Assembly (NCBI GenBank): GCA_949285535.1
Contig: CASDZP010000014.1
Coordinates: 1-37,322, forward strand
Direction: 5' to 3'
Source: an uncultured Alistipes sp.
GTDB taxonomy: Bacteria; Bacteroidota; Bacteroidia; Bacteroidales; Rikenellaceae
Length of the DNA stretch: 37,322 nucleotides
Shown: one piece after another, positions 1 through 9,446 of the stretch
Numbering within the stretch: position 1 is the first letter of the stretch
Layout: each line of letters starts with the position of its first letter
Program-made: the position numbers and the translations under genes
Notes under the pieces: model-generated
Told to the model about the DNA's origin: nothing
Seen by the model: the letters and a program-made list of their open reading frames with translations, nothing else
The model's database searches: none

Positions 1-325
1 AAAAACGGCTCGTAAACGTCTCTCTTTCTTACTAATAGACATTGACAAAGATAATGAAAAAAGCATAAAAAACAAATACTCCTTAATTTTCACAAAATTA
101 CCCCTTGTTTCCCGTTTTCCCGTTTCCCGAATTTCTATTTTATCCTCGACAGGTTGGCAATCGTACCCCGTCACATTCTTTTCTTCCTTATCTTCATTTT
201 TTATTTTTCGTAGGCGATACGAACTTACGATGCAGACTTCGTAAAAGATAATGAGCCAAATGAATATGACATGGTCAAAAGGGGCTGTGCCCCCGAGGGA
301 CAAAGTAACTCCCGCGGAAGGCGCC
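1..325 (-). repeat. Dispersed repeat element, copy A (right-end type), running off the left edge
   Basis: Read on the minus strand away from gpmI, it has a head GGCGCCTTCCGCGGGAG, then GTTACTTTGTC, the GGGGGCACAGCCCC hairpin, CCATGTCATATTCATTTGG, CGAAGTCTGCATCGTAAG, an AT-rich tract and an outward promoter. Bases 1-325 match the inverted copy at 36919-37287 along most of their length. Compared with the other three copies it lacks about 19 bases, so the second arm (GACAAAGTAAC) of the larger hairpin is gone. The copy is cut by the window edge at base 1. No convincing protein is encoded. The repeat family assignment is seen directly; that it is the end of a mobile cassette is inference. Confidence 0.85.
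46..76 (-). promoter_or_regulatory. Outward-facing Bacteroidetes-type promoter in repeat copy A
   Basis: On the minus strand TTTG (76-73) is followed after exactly 19 bases by TATCTTTG (53-46). This matches the Bacteroidetes housekeeping pattern TTTG / TAnnTTTG. The spacer is T-rich. Transcription would start near base 40 and leave the window. The same promoter with the same spacing is present in the inverted copy at 37211-37241, so it is conserved in the repeat. Confidence 0.7.
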
Positions 326-337
326 TTTAGTGAGTAT

Positions 338-455
338 GTATTGGCAGATGTGGCACCGACCGTCCTCAAAATAATGGGTATTGAACAACCCCACTGAGAT
401 GACAGGCAAACCGCTGGTTTAAAGATAAACAAGCATAAAAAAGGCTGACATTAAA
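338..455 (+). repeat. Inverted duplicate of the gpmI 3' end
   Basis: This stretch repeats in opposite orientation the last codons, stop and terminator arm of gpmI (455-572). Over about 95 compared bases I count three substitutions, all transitions, and one inserted base that shifts the frame just before the copied stop. The pair forms a palindrome with its axis near 455, in the terminator loop. On its outer side the copy joins repeat copy A after about a dozen bases. The divergence argues against an assembly fold-back artefact. Confidence 0.9.
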
Positions 456-474
456 TTAATGCCAGCCTTTTATA
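437..474. terminator. Rho-independent terminator of gpmI, axis of the palindrome
   Basis: AAAGGCTGACA and TGCCAGCCTTT pair around an AT-rich loop, with A and T runs on either side, so it could work in both directions. On the minus strand it follows the gpmI stop by about 15 bases. The stem continues outward into the duplicated gpmI arms. Confidence 0.8.
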
Positions 475-488
475 AAGCTTGTTTATCT

Positions 489-2006
489 TTAAACCAGCGG
501 TTTGCCTGTCATCTCAGCGGGTTGTTCGATACCCATTATTTTGAGGACGGTCGGTGCCACGTCTGCCAATACGCCGCTTTCAACGTGTTTGATTGTGTCT
601 GAAACAACGATGAAGGGAACGGGGTTGAGAGAGTGAGCCGTGTTGGGAGAGCCGTCTGGATTGACTGCATAGTCGGCGTTACCGTGGTCTGCTGTTATCA
701 GGACGGTGTAACCCATGCTCTTGGCTGCCTCAACAACCTCTTTTGCACACTCGTTGACGGTGCGGACTGCTTTTTCTATCGCTTCATATACGCCTGTGTG
801 ACCGACCATGTCGCCGTTGGCGAAGTTTACGCAGATAAAACTGTATTCGCCTTTCTTTATCTCTGCAACAAGGGCATCTTTCACTTCGTACGCGCTCATT
901 TCAGGTTTGAGGTCGTATGTGGCAACCTTGGGTGAGGGTATCAGGATACGGTTTTCACCTTCGTAAGGTTCTTCACGACCGCCGTTAAAGAAGAATGTCA
1001 CGTGGGCGTATTTCTCTGTTTCGGCGATATGGAGCTGCTTGAGACCTTTCTTTGAGACAATCTCGCCGAGAGTGTTCTCGATATTGTCTTTGCCGTAAAC
1101 GACGGTTACATTCTTGAAACCTTCGTCATAGGGGGTCATTGTCAGATAGTGAACGTTGGGGATTACGCTCATACCCTGTTCGGGCATGTTCTCCTCTGCG
1201 AGCACCATTGTGATTTCACGGCCACGGTCTGAACGGAAGTTTATAGAGAAGACAACGTCACCGTCAGAGATGCAGCCTACTGGTTTGTCGTTGGCGTCCA
1301 CGCATACTATCGGTTTCACGAACTCGTCGGTCACACCCTCGTCATAAGATTTCTGCATGGCGGCAACGGGGTCTGTCGTGTGTTCGCCGACGCCCGATAC
1401 CATAAGGTCGTAAGCCTGTTTTACACGGTCCCAGCGTTTGTCGCGGTCCATGGCATAGTAACGGCCGATGATAGAGGCGAGTTTGCAGTTGCTGCCTTTG
1501 ATATGGTTAACCAATCCTTCGACATAACCTTTACCGCTCTTGGGGTCGGTGTCACGACCGTCGGTGAAGGCGTGAACGAACACTTTGTCGAGACCGTATG
1601 AGCCTGCCACGTCGCAGAGTTTATAGACATGTTTGTCGAGAGAGTGTACGCCGCCGTCAGAGAGCAGACCGATGAAGTGAACGGCTTTACCGTTGTTTTT
1701 TGCGTAGGTGAAAGCCTTTTCTATTGCGGGGTTCTTAGCTATCGAGCCGTCCTCGCATGCCTTGTTTATCTTCACGAGGTCCTGATATACGACACGACCA
1801 GCGCCGAGGTTGAGGTGACCCACTTCAGAGTTACCCATCTGACCGTCGGGAAGACCTACGTTCTCGCCGCAGGTGAGAAGCTGTGAGGTAGGATAGCTCT
1901 TTTTGAGAGACTCGATGTATTCGGCGTGTGAGTTGAAAATGGCATCGCTTTTCGAATGGTCGCCATTGCCGTAACCATCGAGAATCATGAGAATTACTTT
2001 GTTCAT
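489..2006 (-). CDS. gpmI: 2,3-bisphosphoglycerate-independent phosphoglycerate mutase
   Basis: Interconverts 3-phosphoglycerate and 2-phosphoglycerate in cytosolic glycolysis and gluconeogenesis, using two Mn ions and a phosphoserine intermediate. The 505 residues are full length for the family. The alkaline-phosphatase-like metal site is visible: MILDGYG at 7-13, the catalytic serine in GNSEVGH (Ser60), [22 protein letters not shown] and a C-terminal TADHGNAD. It lies 48 bases downstream of the GH92 gene on the same strand. I see no clear TAnnTTTG box in that gap, so co-transcription is possible. Its last codons and terminator are duplicated in inverted orientation next to a repeat element. 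The coding copy itself is intact. Confidence 0.97.
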   Translation of the reverse strand: MNKVILMILDGYGNGDHSKSDAIFNSHAEYIESLKKSYPTSQLLTCGENVGLPDGQMGNSEVGHLNLGAGRVVYQDLVKINKACEDGSIAKNPAIEKAFTYAKNNGKAVHFIGLLSDGGVHSLDKHVYKLCDVAGSYGLDKVFVHAFTDGRDTDPKSGKGYVEGLVNHIKGSNCKLASIIGRYYAMDRDKRWDRVKQAYDLMVSGVGEHTTDPVAAMQKSYDEGVTDEFVKPIVCVDANDKPVGCISDGDVVFSINFRSDRGREITMVLAEENMPEQGMSVIPNVHYLTMTPYDEGFKNVTVVYGKDNIENTLGEIVSKKGLKQLHIAETEKYAHVTFFFNGGREEPYEGENRILIPSPKVATYDLKPEMSAYEVKDALVAEIKKGEYSFICVNFANGDMVGHTGVYEAIEKAVRTVNECAKEVVEAAKSMGYTVLITADHGNADYAVNPDGSPNTAHSLNPVPFIVVSDTIKHVESGVLADVAPTVLKIMGIEQPAEMTGKPLV

Positions 2007-2054
2007 TGTCTTTATCGTGTTTTACAAGTTAAAATATCTTTTACTAAAGACATC

Positions 2055-4316
2055 CTATTTATGTTTGGATGACATGTATATATCTATAACGCCCGCTTCG
2101 GTCAGTTTCTTGCTGTCGATGAAGAAACCTTTGAACGGTTTTCCTCCTACTGTTATGCGGTCGATGTATATATCTTCGGGTGATTCTCTGTGAGTTCTTA
2201 TGGTGAGGCTGTCGCGACCGTAGAACTCTTTGTCGAGAGCAATCGTCACCGTGTCAAACAGGGGCGAGCCTATGATATAGTCGGGCACGCCGGGAACAGC
2301 GGGATAAAGCCCCATCATCGAGAAGGCGAGCCATGCCGACATCGTACCCGTGTCGTCATTGCCGGGAAGACCGTCGGGAGCGTTTTTGTAGTGTTCACGC
2401 ATAAGCTGTCGCACTCTCTCCCATGTGCGCCACTCGTTGCCGGGGAAGAATGAATAGTAGTAGGGGTAGCCCATGTCGGGTTCATTGGTCATGTCGAAGT
2501 GACCTTCGTTGAAGCATTTGTCGAGGTGCGCCACGAATTTGGAGTTTCCGCCCATGAGTTTGGCGAGACCTTTTATGTCATAAGGAATATAGAACGAGTA
2601 GTTCCATGACGTACCTTCATGGAATCCGTTTACAGGCTCGAAGTTCTCACCCTCTTTGGGGTCAAAACCCTCCATGAATTTGCCGTCGGGGTGTACGGGG
2701 CGCAACAGACAGTATTCTTTGTCGAAATAGGTTTTGTAACCCATTACCCGTTTCATCAATGTCTCGTAATCATCTTTCTTGCCGAGTGCGAGCGCCATGC
2801 GAGCCAGCGCGTGGTCCGCCACATAATATTCGAGCGCCTGTGACACGGAGCTGTCATATTTTTTCAGATAGGGGACATATCCGTGTTGCATATAGAAATC
2901 GTTGTCGGGGCGCACTCTGTTGTTTTTACCCTCGGTGAACGAGTTTTTACGCATCGCCTCGTAGAGTTCTTCCGCCTCAACATCCTTGATTGCGCCACGC
3001 ATATAGAGGTCGGCGAGATAGGGAACGGCGGGGTCGCCCTCCATAACCATAAACTCGCCCGAAGCAATCTCGAATTTGGGCAGGTTACCGCTCTGACGGT
3101 ACATGTCCATGAGCGATACCGCTATGTCGTTACCTCTCTGCGGGTCGATGAGCGACATCAGAGCGGCATTTATACGATAGACATCCCAGCCCGAAAACAT
3201 GCTCAGGTGGTTGCGTCCGTTGCTGTTGACAACCTTACGGCTGACCATTGCGGGGTACTCGCCGTTGACATCCTGGAGAATGTTGGGGTGGATATAGGTA
3301 TGATAGAGCGCGGTATAGAACATTGTTTTTTCGTCGTCGCTACCGCCCTCGACTTTCACTCTGCCGAGTATATTGTTCCACTTGTCGTAAGCCTCTTTTC
3401 TTATCGTGTCGAAGTTCTTGCCGTTCTGTTCCTTGTCGAGGTTCTGACGCGCGTTCTCTATGCTTACGAAAGAGACGCCCACCGATACCTCTACCTGTTC
3501 GCCCTCTTCGGTGTCGAACGAGAAAGCCACGCCTATGTCGTCGCCCGCCATAGAGCCTTGGTAAGAGGTATAGAGTTTATATTTGTCGCTGAACCGGTCC
3601 CAGTCGTGACGGAGACCTTTGAGACGGTCGAGCTTTTTCCAGTACTGCATCTTCACGGGTTTGCTCAGGCGCACCACGAAATAGACGGGCACTATCGACT
3701 GCGGCTCGTTATAGCAGAAACCGCCCATTATCCTGAAACCCTCTATCTCTTTGTCGGATACGATTTTAGCCATACCGCCCGACTCGTTGGTAAGACCGAG
3801 ACCTATATTGAAGAGGATGTTCGAGTTACCCGCGGGGAATGTGTATCGTGAGAGCGACGTGCGTTCGGTCGTCGTCATCTCCGCCTTTACTCCGTAGCGG
3901 TCTATATTGGCGGAATAGTATCCCGCTTCCGCCTTCTGGTCGGATACGGTAGAGCAATATTCCGCCGCCGCAACTTTCACCTCACCCGTGGTGGGCATAA
4001 GCAACAGCGAGCCGAAGTCGGGGCAACCGACACCGCTGAGGTTGACATTGGTGAAGCCCGCGACATACTTGTTCTCATAGACGAACGGCGTAGAGCACCA
4101 ACCCGCGTCGGTGTGTATCTTGTGCTCCTCCATGCCGAAGGTGTTGTAGGGAGACATCGAGACCATACCCATCGGGACGACGGGACCCGGCATGGTGGCG
4201 CCGTAGTTTGAGGTGCCGATAAAAGGATTCACATAGTCGGCGGGATTCTGCGCCGAGGCGGTCAGCTGTAAAAAGGCTGTCGCCAAAAGGGTGAAAGCTG
4301 TTTTTTTCATTGGCAT
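2055..4316 (-). CDS. GH92 family alpha-mannosidase, secreted
   Basis: A 753-residue glycoside hydrolase of family 92, which are Ca2+-dependent exo-acting alpha-mannosidases that trim host N-glycans or yeast mannan in Bacteroidales. An N-terminal signal peptide (residues 1-22, ending near TASAQ) sends it out of the cytoplasm. The family opening DYVNPFIGTSNYG and GATMPGPVVPMGM, the central HLSMFSGWDVYR and the C-terminal GNDDTGTMSAWLAFSMMG block that carries catalytic acids are all present. The start gives MPMKKTAF; a start two codons later (MKKTAF) is equally possible. No SusC/SusD pair lies nearby, so this is not a full utilisation locus. The exact linkage specificity cannot be read from sequence. 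Confidence 0.93.
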   Translation of the reverse strand: MPMKKTAFTLLATAFLQLTASAQNPADYVNPFIGTSNYGATMPGPVVPMGMVSMSPYNTFGMEEHKIHTDAGWCSTPFVYENKYVAGFTNVNLSGVGCPDFGSLLLMPTTGEVKVAAAEYCSTVSDQKAEAGYYSANIDRYGVKAEMTTTERTSLSRYTFPAGNSNILFNIGLGLTNESGGMAKIVSDKEIEGFRIMGGFCYNEPQSIVPVYFVVRLSKPVKMQYWKKLDRLKGLRHDWDRFSDKYKLYTSYQGSMAGDDIGVAFSFDTEEGEQVEVSVGVSFVSIENARQNLDKEQNGKNFDTIRKEAYDKWNNILGRVKVEGGSDDEKTMFYTALYHTYIHPNILQDVNGEYPAMVSRKVVNSNGRNHLSMFSGWDVYRINAALMSLIDPQRGNDIAVSLMDMYRQSGNLPKFEIASGEFMVMEGDPAVPYLADLYMRGAIKDVEAEELYEAMRKNSFTEGKNNRVRPDNDFYMQHGYVPYLKKYDSSVSQALEYYVADHALARMALALGKKDDYETLMKRVMGYKTYFDKEYCLLRPVHPDGKFMEGFDPKEGENFEPVNGFHEGTSWNYSFYIPYDIKGLAKLMGGNSKFVAHLDKCFNEGHFDMTNEPDMGYPYYYSFFPGNEWRTWERVRQLMREHYKNAPDGLPGNDDTGTMSAWLAFSMMGLYPAVPGVPDYIIGSPLFDTVTIALDKEFYGRDSLTIRTHRESPEDIYIDRITVGGKPFKGFFIDSKKLTEAGVIDIYMSSKHK

Positions 4317-4354
4317 CGTGTTTTGACGTGCAAAGGTGTTACAATACTATGTTG

Positions 4355-4362
4355 CAAAGATA
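4355..4362 (-). promoter_or_regulatory. Probable -7 box of the GH92-gpmI transcript
   Basis: TATCTTTG on the minus strand matches TAnnTTTG and lies about 40 bases before the GH92 start. No good TTTG is seen at the -33 position. The rest of the 240-base gap to the divergent ATPase gene shows nothing else I can assign. Confidence 0.5.
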
Positions 4363-4556
4363 TTAAAAGAGCGCGAAAAAATCTCGCTTTCACTCCTCTA
4401 TTTTTATCCGTCACGCGGCAGGTCTGTTTCTTAACATTATCTTAACATTCGCAGAGCCGTTTTTTTGTATATTTACACCCAATTATGCACAACCCATTCA
4501 ATCATGCGGCACTAAAACACGGATTTGCCGCAATAAAACAAAACACATAAGCGAAG

Positions 4557-7310
4557 ATGAAACAGACGACGCATCATTACAGCGGACTGAGTGAGAAAGA
4601 GGTCTTGGAGAGCCGTTTGAAACATGGCGAGAACACCCTCACTCCGCCCCCCAAACGCTCCTTGTGGTCACAATTCCTCGACAAACTGAAAGACCCGATA
4701 ATAATAATCCTGCTTGTCGCGCTCGGGCTGTCGATAGCCGTCGCGCTATATCAATATTTCGCGGGACTTCACGGAGCGGATGTCTTCTTTGAGCCTGTCG
4801 GTATATTTATCGCCGTCACAATGGCTTCGGTCGTTGGTTTCCTATTCGAGGTAAGCGCCAACAAAAAATTCGAGGTGCTAAACAAGGTCAATGACGACAC
4901 CCCTGTCAAGGTTATGCGTGACGGAGTGATAAAAGAGATTGTCAAACGTGACGTCGTTGTGGGCGACATCGTCATACTCGAAACGGGCGAGGAGGTACCC
5001 GCCGACGGAGAACTGCTGGAGGCGGTGTCGTTGCAGATAAACGAATCGACACTCACGGGAGAACCCGTCATAACCAAAAGCACCGACCCGTCGCAGTTCA
5101 AGAGCGACGCCACATATCCCACCAACTGCGCGATGAAAGGTACGACCGTCGTCGAGGGTCACGGTATCATGCGAGTGACTTCCGTCGGTGACTCTACCGA
5201 GTACGGAAAGGTCTATGAGGGCGCGCAGATAGACAACAGCGTGGTGACGCCTCTCGACCGACAGCTGCGCCGTCTCGCCGCGCTCATATCACGAGGCAGT
5301 TACGCCGTGGCGGCAATAATAGTGATAGGTCGAATAGCTGCCTATATGCACGAGATGCCCGTGTGGGACTGGATTGACTTCGGGTCATATCTGCTCAACA
5401 CCGTCATGATTGCCGTAACCGTGGTTGTGGTATCGGTGCCTGAGGGTCTGCCCATGAGCGTCACCCTCTCGTTGGCGTTGAGCATGAAACGAATGTTATC
5501 GACAAACAACCTTGTGCGTAAGATGCACGCCTGCGAGACAATGGGCGCGACAACCGTAATATGCACCGACAAGACGGGTACTCTCACCCGCAACCAGATG
5601 AGCGTCTATTCTGCGGACTTCGGGCTGGCGGACGGTAACGCAGAGATTGACGACGCTACCTTTGAGGTAATAAAAGAGGGCTTCGCCGTCAACTCAACCG
5701 CCTTTCTTGAAACATCGGCGGAGGGCAAGACCCGCGCGTTGGGTAACCCCACCGAAGGGGCATTGCTGCTGTGGCTCAAGGATAAGGGAGTCGATTATCT
5801 GCCCATAAGGGAGGAGACCCCCGTTGTCGAACAGCTCGCTTTCTCGACAGACCGAAAATATATGGCTACCGTCGTGGAGTCACGTCTGACGGAGAGCAAG
5901 AGAGTGCTTTATGTAAAAGGCGCTCCCGAAATAGTTCTGTCCATGTGTGACAGGATTCGTTCTGTCGGCGGCACCCGTCCCATTGAGGAGGTGCGCTCAA
6001 GCATAGAGGCGAAACTTCTCGGCTATCAGAATCAGGCGATGCGAACGCTCGGTTTCGCTTATCTTCCCCTCGACGATGACAATTCCGTCATCAAGGATGA
6101 CAAACTCGCCACATCACCGCTTATATTCCTCGGTATCACAGCCATATCCGACCCCATACGTCTCGAAGTGCCCGAAGCGATAGCCGACTGCATAGGCGCG
6201 GGTATCGACATAAAGATTGTGACGGGCGACACACCCGCCACGGCAAAAGAGATAGGCCGTCAGATAGGCTTGTGGAAAGAGTCGGACACCGACCTGAACC
6301 ACATATCGGGGCCCGACTTCGCCGCCATGCCCGATGAAGAGCTGAAAGAGCGAATCGGAAAGATAAAGATAATATCGAGAGCCCGTCCTATGGACAAACA
6401 GCGTCTGGTGCGTCTGTTGCAGGAATGCAATCAGGTTGTGGCTGTCACGGGCGACGGTACCAACGACGCTCCCGCGCTCAAAGCCGCACAGGTGGGTCTT
6501 TCGATGGGCGACGGGACATCGGTGGCAAAAGAGGCGAGCGACATAACAATCATGGACAACTCATTCAGCAGCATATCACGCGCCGTGATGTGGGGACGCT
6601 CGCTGTATAAGAACATACAGCGTTTCATACTCTTCCAGCTGACGATAAACGTGGCGGCGTGTATAATAGTGGCGGTAGGCTCGTTCATGGGTACCGAATC
6701 GCCGCTGACCGTAACACAGATGTTGTGGGTGAACCTCATCATCGACACATTCGCCGCACTCGCCTTCGCGTCGCTTCCGCCCGACAAGAGCGTCATGAAC
6801 GACAAGCCGCGCAAGACAACCGACTATATCATAACAGCCAGCATGGCGCGCGGAATCATAATGACGAGTCTTTCATTCGTGGTAGTGCTGTTCGGTCTCA
6901 TGCAGTATTTCAAAGGGGCGGAGCTCACATCGCTCGCCGACTTCTCCCTGCGTGACTTCTTCTCATGCTACTTCGACTTCTCGAACGCGGAGAACGGATT
7001 TTCGGCATACGAGATGTCCGTATTCTTCACCATATTCGTGATGATGCAGGTATGGAACATGCTTAACGCCAAAGCCTTCGCGACAGGTTCCTCGCTCTTT
7101 GCGGGACTGACAAAGGGAGGCGCATTCATGCTTACCGTCCTTGTCATACTCTTCGGTCAATGGCTTATAGTAACCGTCGGCGGACGAATGTTCAGCGTCG
7201 TACCTCTGTCGCTTAACGACTGGATTATAATAGTGGCGGTAACCTCCGTTGTACTGTGGGCTGGAGAGATTGCCCGTTTCGTGGTGAGAACATACAGAAA
7301 ATTGGTTTAA
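4557..7310 (+). CDS. Calcium-translocating P-type ATPase, PMCA type
   Basis: A 917-residue P2-type ATPase that exports Ca2+ (or a similar cation) across the inner membrane at the cost of ATP. Visible in order: cation-transporter N domain with the first two membrane helices, TGEPV of the actuator domain (about residue 167), PEGLP of helix M4 that forms the ion site (about 295), the phosphorylated aspartate in CTDKTGTLT (Asp338), the nucleotide domain with KGAPE, TGDTPATA, and TGDGTNDAP (about 631), then four to six C-terminal helices. Length is usual. It is divergent from the GH92 gene and followed by a long hairpin. Ion specificity is inferred from family likeness. Confidence 0.92.
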   Translation: MKQTTHHYSGLSEKEVLESRLKHGENTLTPPPKRSLWSQFLDKLKDPIIIILLVALGLSIAVALYQYFAGLHGADVFFEPVGIFIAVTMASVVGFLFEVSANKKFEVLNKVNDDTPVKVMRDGVIKEIVKRDVVVGDIVILETGEEVPADGELLEAVSLQINESTLTGEPVITKSTDPSQFKSDATYPTNCAMKGTTVVEGHGIMRVTSVGDSTEYGKVYEGAQIDNSVVTPLDRQLRRLAALISRGSYAVAAIIVIGRIAAYMHEMPVWDWIDFGSYLLNTVMIAVTVVVVSVPEGLPMSVTLSLALSMKRMLSTNNLVRKMHACETMGATTVICTDKTGTLTRNQMSVYSADFGLADGNAEIDDATFEVIKEGFAVNSTAFLETSAEGKTRALGNPTEGALLLWLKDKGVDYLPIREETPVVEQLAFSTDRKYMATVVESRLTESKRVLYVKGAPEIVLSMCDRIRSVGGTRPIEEVRSSIEAKLLGYQNQAMRTLGFAYLPLDDDNSVIKDDKLATSPLIFLGITAISDPIRLEVPEAIADCIGAGIDIKIVTGDTPATAKEIGRQIGLWKESDTDLNHISGPDFAAMPDEELKERIGKIKIISRARPMDKQRLVRLLQECNQVVAVTGDGTNDAPALKAAQVGLSMGDGTSVAKEASDITIMDNSFSSISRAVMWGRSLYKNIQRFILFQLTINVAACIIVAVGSFMGTESPLTVTQMLWVNLIIDTFAALAFASLPPDKSVMNDKPRKTTDYIITASMARGIIMTSLSFVVVLFGLMQYFKGAELTSLADFSLRDFFSCYFDFSNAENGFSAYEMSVFFTIFVMMQVWNMLNAKAFATGSSLFAGLTKGGAFMLTVLVILFGQWLIVTVGGRMFSVVPLSLNDWIIIVAVTSVVLWAGEIARFVVRTYRKLV

Positions 7311-7357
7311 TCATTTGGCGGGAGATATTTTTAAGCCCCTGTCATTAATTTACATAA

Positions 7358-7410
7358 ATCATCGACCGCACATTGACAACCGTTACTATTGTCAATGTGC
7401 GGTCGATGAT
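7358..7410. repeat. Perfect 22-base-pair stem-loop after the ATPase gene
   Basis: Arms at 7358-7379 and 7389-7410 are exact reverse complements, containing ATCGACCGCACATTGACAA, with a nine-base loop. It lies 47 bases after the ATPase stop. No T-run follows on either strand, so it is not a textbook intrinsic terminator, though it could act as a processing or mRNA-stabilising hairpin. Confidence 0.75.
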
Positions 7411-7490
7411 ATTATGATTCAGTAACCGTTACGAATATATAATATCACATTTTCCTGTTTGTTGATAATAAATTTTTAAATAAAAAAGAG

Positions 7491-7964
7491 ATGATTTATA
7501 TTAATAAATACCATACCGACATCGTCACCCCTGACACGACAGAGAGAACAGAAGAAGTTATTACCTCTCTGGTAGAACTATGGAAAAAATCGGTGAAAGC
7601 AAGTCATGAATTTCTAACGGAAACAGATATTGAGAACTTAATCCCGACAGTTCGTGACGCGTTAAAAAACATTAATCACCTCATTATAGTCCGTAGCAGC
7701 AATGAAGAGATTGGTTTTATGGGTATAGAAGAGAGTAAAATAGAGATGTTGTTTATCTCTCCCGAATATTTCGGTCACGGATTAGGGAAACAGCTTGTCA
7801 AAAATGCAATAAACGATTACGGATGTATGTTTGTCGATGTCAATGAACAAAATCCCAAAGCCGAAAATTTTTACAGACGCATGGGATTTAAAGAGTTTGA
7901 AAGGACAGAATTAGACGAACAGGGAAATCCTTTTCCGATAATAAAAATGAGGCTGTATGAATGA
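7491..7964 (+). CDS. GNAT family N-acetyltransferase
   Basis: A 157-residue protein of the Gcn5-related acetyltransferase fold, resembling YjaB-like small acetyltransferases. The acetyl-CoA motif A is seen as EMLFISPEYFGHGLGKQLV, with the GHGLGK pyrophosphate loop near residue 105. Motif B follows as NPKAENFYRRMGF. The substrate cannot be told. It begins just after an A-rich stretch (AAAAAAGAG before ATG) typical of Bacteroidetes starts. The gene is visibly more AT-rich than the genes around it, which may mean later acquisition. It is followed by its own strong terminator. Confidence 0.85.
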   Translation: MIYINKYHTDIVTPDTTERTEEVITSLVELWKKSVKASHEFLTETDIENLIPTVRDALKNINHLIIVRSSNEEIGFMGIEESKIEMLFISPEYFGHGLGKQLVKNAINDYGCMFVDVNEQNPKAENFYRRMGFKEFERTELDEQGNPFPIIKMRLYE

Positions 7965-7994
7965 CATAAAGTTCCTTAACTTCTTTATAAACAA

Positions 7995-8035
7995 AAAACG
8001 GATTAACAAAAGTTTTTGTTAATCCGTTCGCTTTT
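7995..8035 (+). terminator. Intrinsic terminator of the GNAT gene
   Basis: AACGGATTAACAAA pairs with TTTGTTAATCCGTT around a short loop and is followed by CGCTTTT. It lies about 30 bases after the acetyltransferase stop. Confidence 0.8.
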
Positions 8036-8111
8036 ATCTTGGTATGACGTAATCTTTACCTTTAAATTAACCGTTTATTTATGGTGTTCAGGTCGTTTCT
8101 GTCATATTGCG

Positions 8112-9347
8112 TTACAACTTGTCTATCACCGCTTTCTGTAACGCCTTGCCGAATTTTGTAGTGGTGCGGTGAACCTGATTTATATAGCTGTAATTCCACG
8201 GTTCGGGGTATATTGCCATACCGCAGTAGCTTATTATGTCGAAACCGTCGCCTCCCGAAAGATTCTGACCGAATGTCTTGGTCGCTGCCTTATAGAGTAC
8301 AACATCTTTTATTGCGGTAGATATTCTGTCCATCTGCTCGGTGGTCGAGAACTGATGCGTATAATCTATCAGGTCAAGGAAACAACGTCTGTACTGAAGT
8401 CTGCCGAAACGCTGTACATAGTCGATGTAGCCGTCCGAGCCGAGATTGGGAGTCGATGAAATGGGGTCTATCACAGCGTCAACGAGAGCCTGCATCTTGG
8501 TACAGTCGTAGAGGGCGATTGTGGCGTATGGATAGTTAGTTTGCGACAACCAGTAGTTCATGTATGCCCTGCCGAACGCTTCGAGATCGGGAGTCTCCTG
8601 ATAGAGATAAGCGACGCACTGGGGATATATGTTGGTGAACCCAGGAGACACAATCTCTGCGGGCGACGCCAAAATCTTGTTTGTCTTGTCCGAAAGTTCG
8701 TATATGGTTGTTATGTCACCCATAAGGCACGCCTCCATTACGATGAAGTCGAATGTGTTGGCGGGAATGGCGGCGGCGAAGTCGGTTATCGACATGCTGT
8801 TGTTGCCGTCTGTTATGATAGAGCGCTTGTCCGCTCCTGCCGATGTCGCCGAAGGTGCGGTCATGCTCTGACCCACATTAGTCGATGAAAGCTCGCTCTG
8901 GTCGGCGGGCAACCAACCCGAACCGTGCGAGAAGACAATCATGCCGTAAGACTTGGCGGGAGCCGCCGCGACGGCATCCGCGATGGCGGTACTCAATGTC
9001 GTGGGGTCGGCAGAGTCTGACTCGCCGTATCTCTTGATTTCAGAGGCTACATACTGACCGCTCGACGTGCGCGCGACCTGATAAAGGTACGCCTCTCTGA
9101 AACCGCCGAGTCGCGCATCCTGATAGATAATCATCTTACCGTTGATCTCCGACGAAGAAAACGCACTGCACAAAGCGTCTATCTTTTCATAAGTCTCGGT
9201 ACTCAGATTATTGTCACCACCCATATAGACGAATATCGTTCTGGGATTATCTGTTCCGTCCGAGCCTCCGCCGTTATCTTTTTTACAGCCTGACAGCGAG
9301 AGAGTCGTTATCGCCAAAAGTATGAATACTAATCTGTTCATTATCAT
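8112..9347 (-). CDS. Clostripain-like (C11) cysteine peptidase lipoprotein
   Basis: A secreted cysteine peptidase of family C11, a group that in gut Bacteroidales includes fragipain-type proteases cleaving after basic residues. The N terminus is a lipoprotein signal ending in the lipobox LSGC (lipidated Cys21), so it is probably anchored in the outer membrane. The family start FVYMGGDNNLS, the catalytic histidine in SHGSGW (His141) and the nucleophile in MEACLM (Cys207) are all visible. Three in-frame starts lie within nine codons (TTG 9350, ATG 9347, ATG 9341); I chose the first ATG. Substrate and any need for proteolytic maturation are not evident. Confidence 0.9.
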   Translation of the reverse strand: MIMNRLVFILLAITTLSLSGCKKDNGGGSDGTDNPRTIFVYMGGDNNLSTETYEKIDALCSAFSSSEINGKMIIYQDARLGGFREAYLYQVARTSSGQYVASEIKRYGESDSADPTTLSTAIADAVAAAPAKSYGMIVFSHGSGWLPADQSELSSTNVGQSMTAPSATSAGADKRSIITDGNNSMSITDFAAAIPANTFDFIVMEACLMGDITTIYELSDKTNKILASPAEIVSPGFTNIYPQCVAYLYQETPDLEAFGRAYMNYWLSQTNYPYATIALYDCTKMQALVDAVIDPISSTPNLGSDGYIDYVQRFGRLQYRRCFLDLIDYTHQFSTTEQMDRISTAIKDVVLYKAATKTFGQNLSGGDGFDIISYCGMAIYPEPWNYSYINQVHRTTTKFGKALQKAVIDKL

Positions 9348-9446
9348 CAATCATCAATTTATTCCCGACAAAAATAATAAAAAAAAGATATATTGACACA
9401 TCGACAGATGTGTCTGTCCACAAAGGTCAGGAGATATATAGTGCCG

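Noticed and set aside
7311..7352. Possible decayed repeat core after the ATPase gene (CATTTGGC, AGCCCCTGTCATT)
   Set aside because: Matches are of eight to nine bases, out of order and without the hairpins.
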